In this document: positions 54,371 to 64,000 of the stretch, piece by piece
How the letters are laid out: every line of letters begins with the position of its first letter
Numbering within the stretch: the stretch's first letter is position 1
Source: Hygrophila difformis
Taxonomy: Eukaryota > Streptophyta > Magnoliopsida > Lamiales > Acanthaceae
Assembly: GCA_030278955.1 (NCBI GenBank)
Contig: JAOANR010000002.1
Span: 24,848,057 to 24,912,056 of the forward strand
Direction of reading: 5' to 3'
Length of the DNA stretch: 64,000 nucleotides
Translations under genes and position numbers: made by a program
Notes under the pieces: generated by a model
Told to the model about the DNA's origin: nothing
Database searches by the model: none
The model's input: only the letters and a program-made list of their open reading frames with translations

Positions 54371-56952
54371 TGTAACACCCCGGTTTTTGGTCATCCAGGT
54401 CGGGATGTCACCGCCACACCTCCCTAGTAAGACACGGTTTCTCCGGCTTACTAAAGAGATGCAAGGCTAGGTATTTCAGTATTTAAAAATATTTAAAACA
54501 TTTGCAAACAGCCCATACAACATAGTCTCGAAAATAATAATATCATAGCGCAGCAGAAAATAGTATCTAAGTATAATATTGCAGCGGAAATGTAAATACG
54601 ACCGACATGGTCAAAACACGGGTTAAACAGACCCTTTCATTCTATAGTCTAACGCAATAATTTAAATAATAAAGTTTCGCAAAAATAAAGTTTCCCCCAT
54701 GCATGAATGTGCTCATGTTTGTTCCACATACTCTGTAAGGAAAAAGAAAAAATGAATGGTTTGGTCAGCACAACTTGCTGAGTAAGTTAACACATGCATG
54801 ATCGTAGGGTTTAAAAGCCATTAATTTAATATTTACATAAAAGCATGATAATATTCATAAATAATTTAATATAATAATATAACCATTTCTCATAATTTGA
54901 ATCATGACACTAATCAATAATACATTTAGCATAATTTAAATAAAAGTCATAATTAATTTAAATAAGGCATTTAATAATTTAGAAGGACAATAATTAAATA
55001 TTTAACTATCCCCATTACTCCCAAGATTTAGTATTTTAAGTATTTCACGATTTCATCGCGATGTCAACAAGTTTAGCCAGAAACCGGCGGCCGCAGCCGT
55101 ATTTGCCATACCCAGTACCACTCTGGAGCCTCGGGAAACCCATATGGATATTCACGGAGTGTAGGCCATATATCTCATGCCGTTTTGGCAACATATCTCA
55201 AAAAATTTCGCGCGGGTCACCATCGTCCATAAAGGCACGAAGTGAATCGTTAGGAGGGCACCCTGCAGAGCACTCACCCCCTAATTTTAAAGATCAAGTT
55301 TGTAAAGGGGATTTCCTAAATTTTAGATTTCATGTATTTATTTCAAAGAGTCTTCTACTCGTTTAAACCTTAAAGGCTAGTTTCACCGTTTCAACAAGAT
55401 TTCAAGATTTGACTCGGTCAACCACAGTTTACTCTAAAATTCATTAAAAATCGAATTTCATTCCAAAAATTCTGAAATTTTAGCACTGACTCAGAAACAT
55501 CGAGATGAACAACTTTCGTGTTTTAACTGTTTTCAATCCGAGTTACCGAGACAGGGCAAAAACATCAATTTTAGTCATATCATTTATCTGTCCGAATTTC
55601 GTGTACAGCAGTTTAAGATTATCAAGATCTACTATAGCAAATCAACTCCAAACTTAATGAACTTTTACAGAGACCTTCTTAAGACATTTTTCTACAACTT
55701 TAATGTTCGGCTAAAGATCTAAATCGGCTTATAACTAATGTCAAAAACGTCATCAAGTTCGAACCTAAGTTCTGTCCAGATTTCAAGAACCAATCTCAAA
55801 GCAGTTCGGTTTCGGGTGGATTTCAGATGACAAAACTTCTCTAAAAATTCTGAAACTTTTACAGGAGATATATCTAAGTCTTAGGAACGTTTTTTATGTT
55901 TTAAGTTTTTCAGTTTGAAGACGTATAAAGGTTCGGAAAAATTCGACAAAACTGTTGCGCCGGTAAAAATCATATGTTGACAGATTTTTGAAAGATTTGA
56001 TTAAGCTTTTAGGTTTCGTGTTTTAATTTCTCCCAAAACCATGTAAGTGTCAACTTACAGATTTGTAGATGTTCGGGATCGTCTATTTCGAAGGCGTGGC
56101 TTCCAGTCCACCGTTTATCCTCTCCGTTCGTCGGGTTCTACGTTCTAGATCCGATTCGGGGTGTAGAAATAAAAAGAAGAGAGTTAGGGTTTCGTTTTTG
56201 AATTAAAAACGAGATGGATGAACCGATCTAACTTACCACAGCGTTAGAAGAGATTCGAATTCGTCCACGGCAGTCCCCGCTCGGTTTTGGTGCCTCCGAT
56301 GGCTTCCGGATCTAGGGTTTTGTGTATAGATAGTATCGTAGGGCTTTGAAAAGTGTTCGGGGCTTTCAAAAGGTGTTATTTATAGGCAAACATGACCTAG
56401 GGACGTCCAAGGGCTGCCTCTAAGAGTCTTGAGCCGAAAGGTGTTCAACCGAAGTCGGAAAAGCCGGATTCGGGCGAGTGAATCTCGCAATCGGCGAATC
56501 TGTCGCTCGGCACGGTCGTGGCGCGACTTCTCCACCTTCACCGCGCGGCCACCGCGCGACACTCGCCTGGACTTCGGTCCAGGCGGGTCGTGCGATCCGT
56601 CGTGCCTTTCCTCCTCTCTTTCGGACTTCTATCCCCCTATGCTCCCGGATTCTGATTTCCGGGGTATCTTCGGGTTTCTATTTCCTCTCTAAATTTTACT
56701 CGGGTCTAAATGCATGTTTGGACTCGAATTCTCGAGTTCATTGGTGTCGGGTTTCGGTGTACAATTTATTTATCTTTAATAATTCTTTTTATTTAATTAA
56801 ATTCCTTTAATTCCTTTTTAAGTTAAATCTCATTTCTCGTTTTCTTACCTTTATTTATTTATTTGCCGAATTTATTTATTTATTGTATTTATTTTATTTA
56901 TTGTTTATTTATTTAATTATTTGTTTATGTTGCAAAATTCTCGGGTATTACA
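54371..56952 (-). repeat. 5' LTR of A
   Basis: 2582 bp; + strand TGTAACACCCCGG ... CGGGTATTACA. TATA in element sense at 56378-56386 (CTATAAATA). Differs from 37506-40075 at scattered positions throughout (for example near 54403, 54552 and 54630), clearly more than the LTR pairs of D or C, so A is older. CGCGCGG-rich box at about 56515-56560. Followed by the TSD TTCGG. Confidence 0.9.
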
Positions 56953-56957
56953 TTCGG

Positions 56958-57515
56958 TCTAAACCGAATTGCCCATGAAAATGGAAGTGCATGGTAAAAA
57001 TGTTTGTTGAATGCCTTATATATAAATCTATATGCAATTCGGTCTAGGCAATTCGGAATTGGTCTAAACCGAATTGCCCATGAGACCGAATTACATAGAA
57101 AAATTTCTCCTCATATGGTGCACAAGCAATTCGGTCTATGCAATTCGGTTTAGGCCAAATTGCTTCCATAGACCGAATTGACCTTGTACACCATATTGTA
57201 TGCATTCCATCCCCTCATGCCTTAGTTTATTTTTCTTGTCTTACCAATTCGAATTGCCAATTCGGTTTAGACCGAATTGACCTGGCAATTCGAATCACCC
57301 TCATTTTGGGGTAAATGCCTTGTCCAAATTTGAGTAAGGGAATGACTTCATCAATTCGAATTGTTCAATGCGGTTTAGACCGAATTGCTTCGACTATTCG
57401 AATTAGATGATGCTTCATATCTTTGCAAAGATTAATTGGGTAAGGTAATACTTCATCCCTCATGCATCCTCAATTCGGTCTAATTTGTGCCTTACCTAGT
57501 AGACCGAATTGACTT
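56958..57515. repeat. Palindromic half-site array in E 3' LTR (transcribed part)
   Basis: Counterpart of 7471-8010, downstream of the A insertion. Module near 57034-57096 has an extra internal copy of the palindrome relative to the 5' LTR (CAATTCGG ... GGTCTAAACCGAATTG), i.e. a local duplication. The rest of this LTR segment (57516-59228) is non-coding and matches 8010-9725. Confidence 0.82.
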
Positions 57516-59228
57516 CTTCCTTCTATTTTGAAACTTCAAAAATATTTTATCTTCCTGAGTTGTGTAAGTTGCATGGGTGTATTGGGCTTAGGCCCATTAC
57601 ATCTAATTTTATCCATTACACATCTCAACTCATTAGTGTCTAAACAATTGTGTGATTAACACTCACACAATACATAAATATTTTGTTAATTTCATCTTTT
57701 CTGTTTATTGTGTGTATGAATGGGTAATAAGGAACATCACAGATCAATGTTGGCGAAAAGGTCCCTTCACCGGGATAATGATTAGCTCGTCCTCTGTGTG
57801 TTAATTATTACTCGTTATTTTGCATGATCTGATTAGTGGTTGGTGGAAGCTACGGCGAAAAGGTCCCTTCACGGGGATAATGATTAGCCACTCAGCCAAC
57901 TCCTAATTAGATACAGTTTTCTTTTTTTTATCTTAATTTCAAACCTGAATTTCAAGCTATAGTACTGTTAGATAGTGTCGATCAACAGTGTTATAGCATT
58001 ACTGTAGTAAGAAAACGTGTAGGTTTTTCCTCACTCATAGACAGTATGACTCTCGATGATAGCGATCACTGTCATTAAGGGATCCCTACTGTCTAAAAAT
58101 CATTCCATCTGGAATACTTGGGAACCGGATAGCAGATGTTTGCAGTCCGGATAACCCCTATTATTTCTGGCACTCCTTTTAGCCAAATTCTTCTTATCTC
58201 AGGCTAATCCATCTTTGTGTATCAAATTCTGTCTAACCCCACCATATATTTTGGGGTAATTTATTTTGCTTCTCATATACATGTATGCATGATATTATTA
58301 TGTAGGTATTGTGGTCTATAGTATTTTGGAGATCCTTCTCCTTGGACATAGAAGTCTTGATCTTAAATCAGATGTTGCATAATAAATTTCCACAAAAATC
58401 ACTTTATAAAATCCGGATCTGAGTAAGGGATAAATTCGACAGTTATGACTAACTCATATTCTACTGGGGGTTGATTTTGAGAACTTAGAAGCAGAGTCAG
58501 CGATTAGGTTTCACCTAGACTGAAAGGATCCGTGTTTTAATTGAGAGTTTAGTACCTGTTTAGGGAATGATTTTCAAACATCTATTGTTTTCTCAAAATT
58601 ACTGTGTGTTGGAAATCTTCTATAGCGTATTGCATCGAATCAGTGTCCACTTGGATTCGGATAAGATGTGATAAATAATACTAGAGGAACAACATATAGG
58701 CCTTGGTTAATTTCTAAGGTAGGGTTGAGTATTCTTTCAACTACTATCTCCTCCCACCAAAGCCTAAAATTGAGTCTTGAGTGAGTACATTCGGGATAGA
58801 TCTTCACAGGTCTGTTCCACTCAGTTTGTATCTCATAACTAACCGGATGTTATAAGCCTTGTGGCTTACTGATATTTGGGAAGTTCTAAATCTGCATCTG
58901 GTCACCAAGACCAGGGGCTCTTTTATACTAACGGAATGAGATAGCTTTTAAGACTTCCGAGTGATAGGTTTTTAAATGCTTTCTTTACTGCTTTCTTTAC
59001 CGCTTTCTTTAAAATGCTTTCATAGAGGTCACTCGGAAGAATTAGAGGTTGGCCGCCGGTTGTAAGGTTTAAGAGTTATGGATTAGTTCGGGAATTAATT
59101 TGGACTTTGGGTGTGACAAGGGGGATGATAGGAGTACTTGGCATGTAAACTAATGATGTGTTAGGTGTTGCTTATCCACCATGGAGGAATAACATATCTC
59201 GGCAGGGGCAGTTATTAATCTGTGGTAT

Positions 59229-60813
59229 TGCCATGGATCGAAGCAAAGAAATCGAATAGATGAAGATAAGTGAGGGTTTTCGGTTCCCACAAACTCTCAA
59301 ATGACCTCAAGAATAAATTGATTCATGCTTTCAAGCAAAATGTTCAATAATATTTCAAAAGGTGAGAATGAAGTTGGGGGAAGCCATATATATATAGGCA
59401 AACCCTAGTTACAAGGATTAATTAGGCTAGAGAATTAACTAAGGGCTTTAATCAACCCATTACAAATAAATAAACAAGCACTAAAACAAATTAAACAAGG
59501 CCATTGAAATGCAAGGCATTTCGGAGCATTTCGCAAGAGGGGACGGGACTGCAGCTCCCAAAGGAAGACTCAGAAATTTCTTATACTGCAGGACCTAAAC
59601 TCCCAGGACTCCTCAGCTCGGTGGCAAAAGGGAAATGGGCATTTGATACCAGTCGCGAAACAAGGGAATTCGTGGCGCGAGACATGGCTGTCGCGATGCA
59701 AGACGGCTCGCGACAGGGTGCGTTCCGCGACAGGAGGAGCTGCCGGAGTTGAGATGGATGATCGGAGGAGGAAAACACTTGGTGGCGATGACTGGAGCTG
59801 TTGGAACGAGGAGAGCAGTGGCGGAGTGAATGTTGGCCGGAGATAAACTTTTGGCGGCACGACGGAGTTTTCTTCTTCGGCGTAGTTGCGGCTTTCGGGA
59901 CTCACCGGAATTGGATTGGAGGGACGAACGGAGACTGTTGGGAAGACGATAACCATGGCAGGGAGCTTCCGGAGCTGCTGATGAGTGGAGGAATGGTCGC
60001 CGGAGGTTCCATGGCCGACGAGGGTTTTCTATCCTCAAGAAGTTGTCATTGCCGGAGTTGGTGGATGGAGGCCTGCTGTTGCCGGAGATGACACAAAGGA
60101 TGGTGACCGGAAGGGATGGGGTAGTCGAGCCTCGATGGTAGGGATTCTGTTGGTCATGGAAGCTGCGGAGGTGATCGGCAGGAGGTTGAAGGGGATTCGT
60201 GGTCGGCCGGAGATGAACGGACAGAGATGAGAGAACAGGTCGCCGGAGTAGAGGGGTTGTTCGGAGGCGATGATCGAAATCAGAAATGGATGGCTGTTTG
60301 CCGGAGGTGGCGGGGCGCCGGCTGTTGAGAGATGCTCGCCGGAATCGCGATGAGGATGATCGGAGAGGTGATAGTCGACCCAGGCCTACTCTCGGTTGTT
60401 GGATCGGGCTGAAGGACTCCGTGCTCAACTCGTTAGTGGGCTGCAGTTTGTGAAGGCCCAAATCAAAATTGGGAATTGGATTTTGGAAACTGGTGGGCTG
60501 CAGCGTACGAATGGGCCGAGCATCAGGATTTAATTTCTGTTGGGCCATGGATGCATGGGGCTGAAGTAGGATGGTTGGGCCTTCTACAAGCATGGGCCTA
60601 TAGCTGTTGGGAATAATTAAATTCTTGGGCTCTTGGATCATCTCTTGAATTGGGCCAAGTGTATCCTTCCTTGATTTAATTATTTCGGGCCCACTGGCAT
60701 TTTGATCCGGATTACTCCAAGTATTTTTCTGTCTGCTCAACATATTTTCCAGTCGGTTCCAACTAATCGGATCAGGCCGTCCGCCAGTCGGGTCGGTCCG
60801 GACATCCATGTCA
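59229..60813 (-). mobile_element. Element F: solo LTR of a CRM-like element
   Basis: 1585 bp inserted in E's 3' LTR, absent at the matching site of the 5' LTR (about 9727). TSD GGTAT at 59224-59228 and 60814-60818. In element sense it starts TGACATGGATG and ends GATCCATGGCA, the same termini as C's LTR, but the interior is largely different. TATA-type TATATATATAGG (read on +; CCTATATATATA in element sense) at about 59385-59397, about 160 bp before the LTR end, supports minus orientation. No internal region: most likely product of LTR-LTR recombination. Confidence 0.88.
59613..60809 (-). other. 398-codon open frame inside solo LTR F
   Basis: Begins at the ATG in the LTR's first bases (MDVRTDPTGGRPDPISWNRL), exactly the position where pol of C runs on into its LTR (DDMDAPTVN). 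The start may therefore be the pol C-terminal extension of the lost element. The remainder is Arg/Ser/Pro-rich with no recognised domain; GCCGGAG-type repeats on the opposite strand contribute to it, so most of the length may be chance openness. Confidence 0.35.
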
Positions 60814-61779
60814 GGTATCTTAGAGGTTGAGGTCTTAAGAGCATGTAAATTCTGACTGTAAGTACCTGTCTGTTAAAGGGAACATAGTCTAGAAAGCATG
60901 AGAGTTAGCTAACTGATGGATTATCCCAAACAAAGATTTGTGTATTAAAATGGAAGTTTAATTGTGTTTCCTCTGAATCTTGTCCAATCTTTATTACTTT
61001 CTCCCTGTCCCTTTTTTCACATTCTAAATATGCTTTCATAGAATAATTTTACCTGCTTTCTTAGCACAATTCCTATTGCTTTCTTAGAATAGAATTATTT
61101 GCTTTTTAGACTAATTTTACCATGCTTTGTAGGATAATTTTTTTACTGCTTTCATAATCTAGTTTAATTTATTGTCAAGTAGGTGTTAGAAACCATTGCA
61201 AAACTAGAATCGAGTAACCGAGTGGAAAATCTTTGTAAACGACGTGTGCCCTGCTTCTATCGCACATCCTCCAGTGAACGATCCGGTCTTACTATAAATT
61301 ACTGCAATTTTTGACACCGTGCACTTTCGGGGGCACAGTTTCTTAACACGAGTAATAAAAACGTGACAACCTATAAACATATCCCTAATCCCAATTCCAT
61401 CTTCATAAATTGGTTTCATTAAATAAAATTAAACCGGGATTATTATTCTTCAGAAAATACTCATATAGTGGGAAATTGTCAAAAGTTTCATGCCGGTGAG
61501 TTTCATGGCACAATTTGAAATCAAAGTTCCCCACATGAGTAATAAAAAGTGAAATATATCCTTAAACCCCTTCCCATAAATCATCACTCTTTTCATTTAA
61601 TAAATTCAAACTCGATATTTTAGAAAATACTCGTGCGGGGAAATTGTCAAAAGTTTCAGTTTTCAACAACCAAGTTGTAACACCCGAGAAAAACAAATTC
61701 AAATTGTTTTGAACTACGTCATGACTTGATCCCTTCACAGGGTACGTAGGCAACTTGGAACTAATTTATAAGTTCAGTC

Positions 61780-61915
61780 ACAAAATAAATCACAAGCTAA
61801 ATCACAAAATAAATCATAAAATAAATCACAAAATAAATCACAAAATAAATCACAAAATAAATCATAAAATAAATCATAAGATAAATCACAAAAATAGATC
61901 ACAAGATCAATCGCA
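61780..61915. repeat. Tandem 'cacaaaataaat' repeat
   Basis: About ten 12-bp units (CACAAAATAAAT, with CATAAAATAAAT and CACAAGCTAAAT variants) in the LTR that starts at 61676. Confidence 0.85.
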
Positions 61916-63632
61916 AGGACGATAGGAGGAGTTGGAACTAATTTAGACTAGACTAATTAGGGCACGGAAATGTTACGAGCAATAAGCCGAACTCGTGACA
62001 AGCTTAAGGTAAAGATTCCGAACCGGAGACGACCCGAGGAGTCGAGCTAATACGTAAAGGGTAGAAAACCGATAGAGGAAAGGAAGAAAAGACCCGACGG
62101 AACACGCGGACCGCCGAACCGGCCCGCGCTCGCCGCGCGCCGCCGCGCGGGTGGCGGAGTCGCGACTCCAGGCCTGGCCACGCGTGCTCCGCGCGGGCAA
62201 AGCAATAGGTGCGCGTCACCAGCGCGCCAGAGGTGCAGAAGGTGTAAACTTTCCTTCTATGGCGATTTTCTTGCCAAAAATCCGTCCCCTAACGAGGGCA
62301 ATCGGATCAAGGCATTGGGGAAGGTCATAAGGGCTGTGTTGGGCGCCCCCTTCCCCATACTTTCAGAGAACTAAACCCTAAATACTCCCAAACTTCCTCT
62401 CCAAGCCAAAACTCCTCCGACACCACTTTCCGGCGAGCATTCTGGCGACGACGAGGCGAAAGGAACCAAGCCCTGCCCTCTAGACTCTTGGTAAGCTATG
62501 GTTTAATGTTTTAGTTCGTCCATACCACTTAGAAACTCGAAATCTAACCCTTTTCCTTTACTACGATTTCACGTCGGAAAACGAACACAAAGCGATCGGA
62601 GAAGTTGGCCGTTCGTCGCGACCCTAGGACGTTCGGAAACCCATTCCAGCGACCCAAGTCTCTAACTAAGTAAGTTAAGACCTTACTCACAAATTCTTGT
62701 GGTTTATTGTTGTTTAAAACTCGAGATCTAGACCCGTAACAAAAATCGATTTTCATAAACCCTATTTTCGTCCAATTTCAAAAACTCGCCTAAAACTCGA
62801 CCTTCGGGAATTCAAACCTCAAACTTTTCAACATAGATTTTGTTCCTAAGACTTTAGTCTATCTTGTATCCAAATTTCAGCTATTGACATTAAGATTTGC
62901 TATCCCAAATTTCGCCGTAAACGTTCTGTGACAAACCGAACATTTGAAACTGTTGAAAGATTTCATTACTCGACTTGATACATGTTTTTCACCCGTTTTT
63001 AGAATGATTCAACTTTGCATTTCTAAACAAAAGTTGTAGATAAATGTGTCTAGATTATGCATATAAAATTTCATGGATTTTGGAGTTCATTTGATATGTC
63101 AAACGGCCGAATTTCAGAACCTGTTTTAAGTGATCGTTTGAGTCCGTGCATGAACAGTGTGTTGTGGTCGATTTTTGAGCATCTAAAATTCATTATTTCC
63201 AAATTCTTAAAACATGAAAGTTGTTCATTAATGTGTTGTGTATCTCCTGTAAAAATTTCGGATCAATTGGCTTTGAAATGAATTTTTAATCGCGTCGCAC
63301 GAACCTGTGACAAAATGAGTTTTTGAGACAGAAATTACCTTTTTTTTTAATGAACTCAAATTTTGACTCACTTCGAAACCTTATTTCCAAAAACTTAAAA
63401 ATGAAAGTTGTTCGTGTGTGTGTTTTTGAGCTACTGTGTAAATTTCAGAATTTTTGGTATAAAAATGAATTTTTAATTAAGAAAGGCGTAAACTGCGTCA
63501 AATCGGATTTTTCGAACTTGAGAAAACTCGAACTATGAAACGCGATATCGAATCTTTTGATCACTTGAAATACGAACTTTCGAAAAATCCCGTGCACTAG
63601 GCTGAGCCGATCTTCATGCTAATCATTATCTT

Positions 63633-63795
63633 TGAGACTGCCTCGTTAGTGGTCTCCTTACTATTTGAGATTGCCTCGTTAGTGATCTCGCGCGCTGTGT
63701 TGTGGACTGCCTCGTTAGTGGTCCTACTATCTTTTGAGACTGCCTCGTTAGTGGTCTCCCCTTGTTGTGGACTGCCTCGTTAGTGATCTCCCGGT
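63633..63795 (+). repeat. Tandem 'gactgcctcgttagtggtc' repeat
   Basis: Five imperfect units built around CTGCCTCGTTAGTG(G/A)TC with spacers of 10-20 bp; each unit carries GAGACT...AGTGGTCTC, a short inverted repeat. Occupies an LTR position comparable to the tandem block of B's LTR. Confidence 0.8.
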
Positions 63796-64000
63796 ATGGT
63801 GTCCTCTTCTTAGTTTGCGGGATAAAATATAAAAGACTCGTGTGAGTGTTAATTACGCTTAAATCTTATTTACCATGTTTTTAAATTACGCATTTAAATT
63901 ACGTCATTAAATTATGCTTTTAAATTCCGCTTTTAAATTAATTCTTTTAAATTATGCATTTTCGTCTTGGATAAATAAATCATGTCTTCCGCTGCGAATA

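Larger units (their letters stand above)
37506..56952 (-). mobile_element. Element A: Tekay-like chromovirus remnant with replaced gag region, host of B
   Basis: LTRs at 37506-40075 (3') and 54371-56952 (5'); TSD TTCGG at 37501-37505 and 56953-56957, which lies in one of E's palindromic modules. tRNA-iMet-type primer binding site at 54355-54367. In element sense: 5' LTR, PBS, 23-bp tandem repeats, a 163-codon ORF, an antisense gene, then pol from the end of RT through integrase to a decayed chromodomain, PPT, 3' LTR. gag, protease and most of RT are missing. Without B it would be about 11.1 kb. The 3' LTR terminus has mutated from CA to TA (in element sense). Confidence 0.88.
5306..61658 (+). 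mobile_element. Element E: giant Athila-lineage Ty3/gypsy retrotransposon, interrupted by five insertions
   Basis: Order on the + strand: truncated 5' LTR, tRNA-Asp-type primer binding site, gag, protease, reverse transcriptase, RNase H, integrase, short PPT region, 3' LTR. Protein features are Athila-like: a gag with a single C-x2-C-x4-H-x4-C cluster, the LADRSI and ILGRPFLATGG protease motifs, VFMDDFSVYG in RT, and integrase without a chromodomain. Insertions D and C lie in protease, A and F in the 3' LTR, and B inside A. Without insertions the element would be about 17 kb. The env-like ORF3 typical of many Athila elements is absent, since pol ends only about 115 bp before the 3' LTR. Coding regions have several frameshifts and stops, so E is dead. 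The 3' LTR is followed by GTTTT; the matching 5' TSD is lost. Confidence 0.85.
34517..61658 (+). repeat. 3' LTR of E, split by elements A and F
   Basis: Host segments are 34517-37505, 56958-59228 and 60819-61658, about 6.1 kb after removing the insertions and their TSD copies. Starts TGTTGATATTTGG, ends GTTTCA, followed by GTTTT (61659-61663). Everything from 35322 on is repeated in the 5' LTR. Confidence 0.88.
61676..64000 (+). mobile_element. Start of another Tekay-type LTR, cut by the window end
   Basis: Starts TGTAACACCCGAG 17 bp after the end of E. The first about 130 bp contain 'caaattgttttgaactacgtcatgacttgatcc' (in part), the + strand equivalent of the start of B's LTR in element sense (complement of 43900-44004). 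Thus it is a plus-oriented LTR using the same upstream PPT as B. CGCGCGG-rich box at 62105-62200. No ORF with recognisable homology. Whether it is a full element, solo LTR or truncated cannot be seen. Confidence 0.7.

Noticed and set aside
5306..61658. Classification of E as Ogre/Tat because of 6-kb LTRs
   Set aside because: The PBS is of tRNA-Asp type and the RT/protease motifs are Athila-like; no ORF upstream of gag and no dual RNase H seen.

Overview
The window is plant nuclear DNA, probably eudicot and probably from a repeat-rich, pericentromere-like region. It contains no recognisable host gene. Almost everything from about position 4,800 to 64,000 is LTR retrotransposon sequence of the plant Ty3/gypsy superfamily, stacked as nested insertions. 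Most insertions can be delimited to the base by TG...CA termini and 5-bp target-site duplications (TSDs). The species cannot be determined from the sequence.

Layout. (i) 1-5,305 is AT-rich. It holds a candidate non-autonomous Helitron (869-4094) carrying a 5'-truncated LINE (2617-3021, 17-bp TSD), a MITE-like inverted-repeat element (4420-4678) and a decayed LTR fragment. (ii) 5,306-61,658 is one giant Athila-lineage element, called E here (+ strand). Its LTRs are about 6.1 kb each; the 5' copy has lost its first 0.8 kb. It has a tRNA-Asp-type primer binding site and a broken gag-pol, and no env-like ORF. Five later events split it: D (13136-21581, +, CRM-like chromovirus, TSD GGTTA) and C (21877-31113, -, CRM-like, TSD TTGAG) both landed in E's protease region less than 300 bp apart; A (37506-56952, -, Tekay-like chromovirus remnant, TSD TTCGG) and F (59229-60813, solo LTR, TSD GGTAT) landed in E's 3' LTR; B (40659-48984, -, TSD GCTAA) landed inside the pol gene of A. 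(iii) 61,676-64,000 is the start of another Tekay-type LTR that runs off the window.

Coding status. Only D has an uninterrupted gag-pol (1730 codons), with near-identical LTRs and an intact TSD, so it is the youngest-looking and potentially competent copy. C has one frameshift in reverse transcriptase. E has several frameshifts and stops. A keeps only the 3' part of pol (end of RT, RNase H, integrase, decayed chromodomain); its gag-protease-RT segment is replaced by two convergent ORFs, one of them an antisense gene resembling the 'putative plant transposon protein' family. B has long LTRs and an intact gag but no pol, the architecture called TR-GAG.

Most unusual features: (1) E's LTR carries about 100-bp-spaced modules of four half-sites (CAATTCGGTCT and its complement) arranged symmetrically around a central palindrome, in both the promoter-side and the transcribed part of the LTR; (2) the replaced coding module in A; (3) an LTR boundary shift between A and B, which use different polypurine tracts of an ancestral pair; (4) gag-pol reading frames running into the 3' LTR in C and D, the hallmark of CRM elements.
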